Shown here in pieces: positions 56,686 through 60,487 of a stretch of DNA of 60,487 bases. The notes under the pieces were generated by a model. The model saw only the letters and a list, made by a program, of their open reading frames with translations, ran no database searches and was not told the origin of the DNA. How positions within the stretch are numbered: the stretch's first letter is position 1; the number at the start of each line of letters is the position of its first letter. A program made the translations under genes and the position numbers. The stretch is from Alphaproteobacteria bacterium (lineage in GTDB: Bacteria > Pseudomonadota > Alphaproteobacteria > MPNO01 > UBA830): positions 1 to 60,487 of the forward strand of contig JAJEBT010000088.1 of the NCBI GenBank assembly GCA_022822405.1, given 5' to 3'.

Positions 56686-56916
56686 ATGACAGCTACCGAA
56701 GGCCGGCTCAAGTCGCTTGCGCAGGAGCAGTTCGATCTTGATCGGGAGCCCGATCCTGATGCCAAGGTCCGCGATTCCGGCGTTTCCTCCATGGATGCTG
56801 TCGCCTTCATCAAGAAGGTCGGGGAGGCGTTCGGCGTCGATATCCCGCCCGAGGATGCGGCGGAACTCGAGAATCTGCGAGGTCTCGCCCAGTATCTGGA
56901 TTCGCGCAGCAAGTGA
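56686..56916 (+). CDS. Stand-alone acyl carrier protein
   Basis: A 76-residue acyl carrier protein. The phosphopantetheine Ser is S35 in GVSSMDAVAF, at the start of helix II as expected (DSL-like). The second half, VGEAFGVDIPPEDAAELEN, is typical. It is small, acidic and cytosolic. No ketosynthase or acyl-transferase lies beside it, so its pathway is unclear. The ATG follows GGAG. The 314-bp gap downstream (56917-57230) holds no recognised gene. Confidence 0.85.
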   Translation: MTATEGRLKSLAQEQFDLDREPDPDAKVRDSGVSSMDAVAFIKKVGEAFGVDIPPEDAAELENLRGLAQYLDSRSK

Positions 56917-57230
56917 ACGGGCCGGACCGGGAGACGGCGCCCGGTCGGCAGCCATTTCGACCGGATGCGCCGCAATCGACTCGTGCCCCCTGTCCCGAAG
57001 CGCATGACATCTCGCCCCGATATCGGCGGTCCCGCCGTGTTTCATGCAGATCAGGATCCTGATTCCCCTCAAGGTACACGCGCCGGTGCAGCAGGTGTCG
57101 GCGAAGGCGCGGAGGGCTCCGTGTCCCGTGCGCGGTTGAAGGGACGGCGTCCCCGACGGCGTGCGAAGGTGCATGGGCTGACTCCACGCCTTGTCTCCGC
57201 CGGCGGCGTTCTCCATGCCCCGGTTGCGGC

Positions 57231-58982
57231 ATGAGCGCCGGCGACGCGCCCGGCGGCCCGACGGTCCGCTTCCAGCCTGACGACAGCCCGCCGCTCGGTC
57301 TCGCCCTCGGTCTCGCCATCCAGCTCACGGTTCTGACCGTGCCCGGCATCATGCTGATCGTCGCGGTCGTGATGCGGGCGGCCGGCCAAAGCGAGGCCTA
57401 CCTGCTCTGGGCGGTGTCCGCCACTGTTGCCATCGGCGGCGCGGCCACCCTGCTCCAGGCCTTCCGGCTCGGGCGCTTCGGCGCGGGGTACGTGGTCCTG
57501 ATGGGAAGTTCCGGCGCCTCCGTCGCGGTCTGCGTGACCGCGCTTGCCGAGGGCGGCCCGGCGATGCTCGCAACCCTCGTCGCCGTCTCGGCGCTGGTTC
57601 CGCTCGCGCTTTCGGGGCGGTTGTCACTGTTCCGGCGGATCATCACCCCGACCGTTTCGGGCACCGTGATCATGCTGATACCGGTTACGGTGATGCCGGT
57701 CCTCTTCGATCTCCTTGACGGCGCGCCGGAGACGAACCCGGTCGCGTCGCCGCTGGCCGCCCTCGCCACCGTTCTGGTCACCGTCGGCATCGTGTTTGGC
57801 GCCGGGGGAGCCCTGCGGCTCTGGGCGCCGCTTATCGGGATCGTCTGCGGTTCGGTGACGGCGGGATTCTTCGGCCTCTACGACTTCGGCCGTGTAGCCG
57901 AAGCGCCCTGGATCGGTGTTCCGCCCCTTGAATGGCCGGGCCTGGATCTTGGCTTCGGGCCGACCTTCTGGGCGCTTCTTCCGGGCTTCCTGTTCGTGGC
58001 TGTCATCACAACGCTGCGCACGATGAGCAGCTGCGTCGCCGTTCAGAACGTCTCATGGCGCCGGCGCCGGGCGGTGGATTACCGCGCGGTGCAGGGCGCG
58101 GTCGCGACGGACGGCCTGGCCAGCATGGTTTCCGGCCTTGTCGGCTCGGTGCAGAGCAACGCCTATACGATCAGCGTCCCGGTGATCGAGCTTACCGGTG
58201 CCGCCGCCCGCCGCATCGGCATCGCAACCGGGCTGGTGTTCGTCGCCCTGGTCTTTCTTCCCAAGTCCCTGGCCGTGATCCTTGCCGTGCCGGATCCGGT
58301 GCTTGCGGGTTATCTTGCCGTGCTCCTGGCAATCCTCTTCGTGTCGGGCATGAGGGCTGTCGTCCAGGACGGGCTCGACCATCGCAAGAGCCTCGTGGTC
58401 GGTGTCGCGTTCTGGGTCGGCGCCGGCTGCCACTACGGGATGATATTTCCCGAGCTGGTCGCAGAGTTCGCGGGCGGCCTTCTGCGCAACGGCATGACCG
58501 CAGGCGGCCTGGTGGCCATTCTCATGACCGTGGTGCTGGAGGTGGCCAGCCCCCGCCGGAGCCGGATGGAAGCGGAACTCGATCTCTCGGCTCTGCCGAC
58601 GATCAGGGAGTTTCTCGGCGCGCTCGCGACGCGCGCTGGCTGGAGCGCCGAAATGGCGGCGCGGCTAGACGCGGTCGGCGAGGAGGTCCTGTTGAGCCTC
58701 ATGCGCGAGGGCGAGGAGAGAGCTGACCGGCGGCGTCTCCGGATCGCCGCCTTTCCGGGTAATGGTGGCGCGGTTCTCGAGTTCGTCGTCGCGCCGAGGG
58801 GCGAGAACCTGGAGGACCGGCTCGCGCTGCTCGGCGATCCGGCCGACGAGGGCCCGGTCGAACATGAGGTCTCGCTGCGGCTGCTGCGGCACCTCGCGTC
58901 TTCGGTTCGGCACCAGCAGTACCACGATACCGATATCCTCACCGTGCACGTGAAGGACACTGCATCCGGCGCGAAGGCCTGA
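57231..58982 (+). CDS. Nucleobase:cation symporter (UraA/PbuX type) with degenerate GHKL tail
   Basis: A 583-residue protein. The first about 440 residues form a multi-helix xanthine/uracil permease, with SVQSNAYTISVPVIELTGAA as the family-type motif in the centre. The last about 138 residues are soluble and look like an RsbW-type histidine-kinase ATPase: AVGEEVLLSLM for the N-box without its Asn, and SLRLLRHLASSVRHQQYHDT before a final LTVHV strand. Key ATP residues are missing, so the tail is probably regulatory or binding only. The substrate is likely a purine or pyrimidine base. Whether the tail affects transport is unknown. Confidence 0.82.
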   Translation: MSAGDAPGGPTVRFQPDDSPPLGLALGLAIQLTVLTVPGIMLIVAVVMRAAGQSEAYLLWAVSATVAIGGAATLLQAFRLGRFGAGYVVLMGSSGASVAVCVTALAEGGPAMLATLVAVSALVPLALSGRLSLFRRIITPTVSGTVIMLIPVTVMPVLFDLLDGAPETNPVASPLAALATVLVTVGIVFGAGGALRLWAPLIGIVCGSVTAGFFGLYDFGRVAEAPWIGVPPLEWPGLDLGFGPTFWALLPGFLFVAVITTLRTMSSCVAVQNVSWRRRRAVDYRAVQGAVATDGLASMVSGLVGSVQSNAYTISVPVIELTGAAARRIGIATGLVFVALVFLPKSLAVILAVPDPVLAGYLAVLLAILFVSGMRAVVQDGLDHRKSLVVGVAFWVGAGCHYGMIFPELVAEFAGGLLRNGMTAGGLVAILMTVVLEVASPRRSRMEAELDLSALPTIREFLGALATRAGWSAEMAARLDAVGEEVLLSLMREGEERADRRRLRIAAFPGNGGAVLEFVVAPRGENLEDRLALLGDPADEGPVEHEVSLRLLRHLASSVRHQQYHDTDILTVHVKDTASGAKA

Positions 58983-59604
58983 AGCGGCAACGCGTTTCGG
59001 CGCCGCATGTTCTGGACAGCCCGATCGGAATAGTCCGCAGGGCGGGTTGCGCTCCCGGGGGCGGCGAATAGATTCCCTCCTAGCAATCGTGGTCCAGGCC
59101 CTCGGCGACGCCGCGCATGGGTGCAAGAGGAATAATCATAAAATGTTGATATTTCGATAGTTCCCACTATCAAATACGATTTTCTCCTTGACAGGGGAAA
59201 CCGCTACGGGAGTCCATCGCGCCAACCCGAAGCGGCAGGCAACTTGGCTCCAGGGACACGTATTGCGATCGCTGCACATGCCACTACCTTCTTGTGCCTG
59301 TCATTGAATCCTGAAGAGCGACCTACCTGTTGAAGAAGCGTTCCGCTGGAGCCGATCGCCAGCGCTTTGCCGTCGGGAGGTCGTGTCAGTCCGGGTTTCC
59401 AATCGCTTGGATCGGAAAATCGTGCAAGTCCGGCTTCTGCAGCCGCGCGGGAGCATCGACCAGACTGCGAAGAGCGCCGCGCCGCGCGTTGGCCTGCCTG
59501 TTCCGGCCGGCCCCGGAAGGCGCCGGGGAGGGTCGGTCCGGTCTGCGTCCCGTCCGCCGCCGCCGCGGTCTCGACATTTCCGGCTGGTGCGATAAGGATG
59601 GGGC
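58983..59604. other. Gap upstream of the glutamine-synthetase-like gene
   Basis: About 620 bp without a convincing gene. A less GC-rich stretch (about 59130-59200) holds TTGATA (59146-59151), 16 bp, TATCAA (59168-59173), with GATAGT-TCCC-ACTATC (59156-59171) between them. It may be a repressed promoter, though it is 430 bp from the next gene. Confidence 0.4.
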
Positions 59605-60487
59605 ATGATTGGGTGGGGTTTCATCGAACGTCACGGGCTCTGGACCGACGAGCAGCGCCGCCGCGCCCGCGACCTGCCCGCGGAGGTGCGGGCGCGCGAC
59701 CTTGGGCTCGTGCGCCTCGCCTGGGCCGATCCGCACGGTGCCGCGCGTGCCAAGGCCGTGTCGCCGGACACCTTCGGTGCTGCCCTCGTCGACGGCTACA
59801 ACATCAATGTCGCGACCTCGACCCTTGATGCCTCCGGTGGCCGCGTGTTCTCGTCCTTCACCAGGGGCGGCGGCATGGAGCTCGAGGAAATGACGGGCTC
59901 GCCGAATCTCGTCATCGTCCCCGATCCCGAGACGTTTCGTGTCCTGCCCTGGGCGCCCGGCGTCGGTTGGGTCCTGTGCGACGAGTATTTCCGCGACGGC
60001 ACGCCCTTCCACTTCTCGTCGCGGCATCTGCTGCGGCGCCAGGTCGAGCGGCTCCGCAGCGCCGGGTTCGGCCTGAAGATCGGTATCGAGGTCGAATGGT
60101 ATCTCGCCCGCGTCATTCAGGAGCACCTGAATGCGGAGAACACCGGCGTGCCGGGGCACCGCGGCGCCCCGGTGCGGACGGCGCCGCTCGAACCCGGCTA
60201 TTCCTATCATTCAGAGACCAATCTCGATCTGATGCAGCCGATGTTCAGTGAACTTGCGCGCTGCTATGGCGAACTCGGGCTCGGGCTGCGCTCGCTCGAG
60301 AACGAGTACGGTCCGGGCCAGGTCGAGGCCACGTTCACCGCTCGCGATGCGCTCGGCGCCGCGGATGACTACGTCCTGTTTCGCACCGCGACCCGCCAGG
60401 TCTGTCGCCGGCACGGCCATTTCGCGACCTTCATGGCGTGGCCGGCGCTTGCCAACCACTTTCCGAGCGGCTGGCACCTCCACCAGT
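59605..60487 (+). CDS. Glutamine-synthetase-like enzyme, 5' part
   Basis: The first about 294 residues of a glutamine synthetase superfamily protein; the gene runs off the window. An N-terminal beta-grasp-type region includes GLVRLAWADPHGAARAKAV. The metal and substrate residues appear as IGIEVEWYL, NEYGPGQVE and SGWHLHQ. The sequence looks nearer to gamma-glutamyl-amine ligase types than to the main GlnA. The start ATG at 59605 is preceded by AAGGATGGGG. Confidence 0.85.
   Translation, partial: MIGWGFIERHGLWTDEQRRRARDLPAEVRARDLGLVRLAWADPHGAARAKAVSPDTFGAALVDGYNINVATSTLDASGGRVFSSFTRGGGMELEEMTGSPNLVIVPDPETFRVLPWAPGVGWVLCDEYFRDGTPFHFSSRHLLRRQVERLRSAGFGLKIGIEVEWYLARVIQEHLNAENTGVPGHRGAPVRTAPLEPGYSYHSETNLDLMQPMFSELARCYGELGLGLRSLENEYGPGQVEATFTARDALGAADDYVLFRTATRQVCRRHGHFATFMAWPALANHFPSGWHLHQ

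Overview
The window looks like a GC-rich alphaproteobacterial chromosome. Evidence: high-GC codon use throughout, an alphaproteobacterial-type S4 (rpsD), citramalate synthase, class II DAHP synthase, glutamine-dependent NAD synthetase, and ABC/Rieske catabolic genes. No tRNA, rRNA, CRISPR array, integrase or transposase was seen. Both ends cut a gene: a leucyl aminopeptidase on the left and a glutamine-synthetase-like enzyme on the right.

Layout. 1-3.4 kb: housekeeping and catabolic enzymes (aminopeptidase, aldehyde dehydrogenase, amidohydrolase). 3.6-5.7 kb: an unusual regulator with two RNA-polymerase alpha-CTD copies and a sigma-region-4-like helix-turn-helix. 6.0-18.5 kb: a compact type IVB (Dot/Icm, IncI-tra-like) secretion or conjugation locus whose gene order follows the traM-traY series and ends in a VirD4-type coupling protein. 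19.1-19.7 kb: a Phd/VapC toxin-antitoxin pair behind a perfect 19-bp palindrome. A roughly 120-bp extremely AT-rich block at 19.8-19.9 kb separates this island-like part from the next genes. 20.1-24.6 kb: an operon of ABC transporter plus two-subunit Rieske dioxygenase. 24.8-29.7 kb: rpsD, trmJ, cimA and a sulfatase-type hydrolase.

30.3-51.1 kb: the highlight, a RiPP (ribosomal peptide) gene cluster that I do not recognise as described. A nitrile-hydratase-leader-type (NHLP) precursor of 83 residues ends in a five-residue core, LCCCW. It faces a minus-strand set of genes: an uncharacterised conserved protein, a one-piece RRE/E1-like/YcaO cyclodehydratase, an AlkB-type di-iron hydroxylase fused to a degenerate GlnE-like adenylyltransferase region, an NHLP leader fused to a terpene-cyclase-like alpha-toroid, two NHLM-type ABC exporters (one with a C39 leader peptidase), a shortened HlyD-type adaptor, an RND/MMPL exporter, a short flavin-dependent tryptophan halogenase, an outer-membrane beta-barrel and a LolA-like periplasmic protein. 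Read together, the parts suggest heterocyclisation of the three Cys residues, halogenation of the terminal Trp, a further oxidation, leader removal during export, and envelope passage or self-protection by the RND/LolA-like/barrel trio. The product and step order are inference.

51.2-60.5 kb: nadE, class II DAHP synthase, msrB, a metallo-beta-lactamase-fold protein, a class II aldolase family protein, a stand-alone acyl carrier protein, a nucleobase permease with a degenerate GHKL-ATPase tail, and the partial glutamine-synthetase-like gene.
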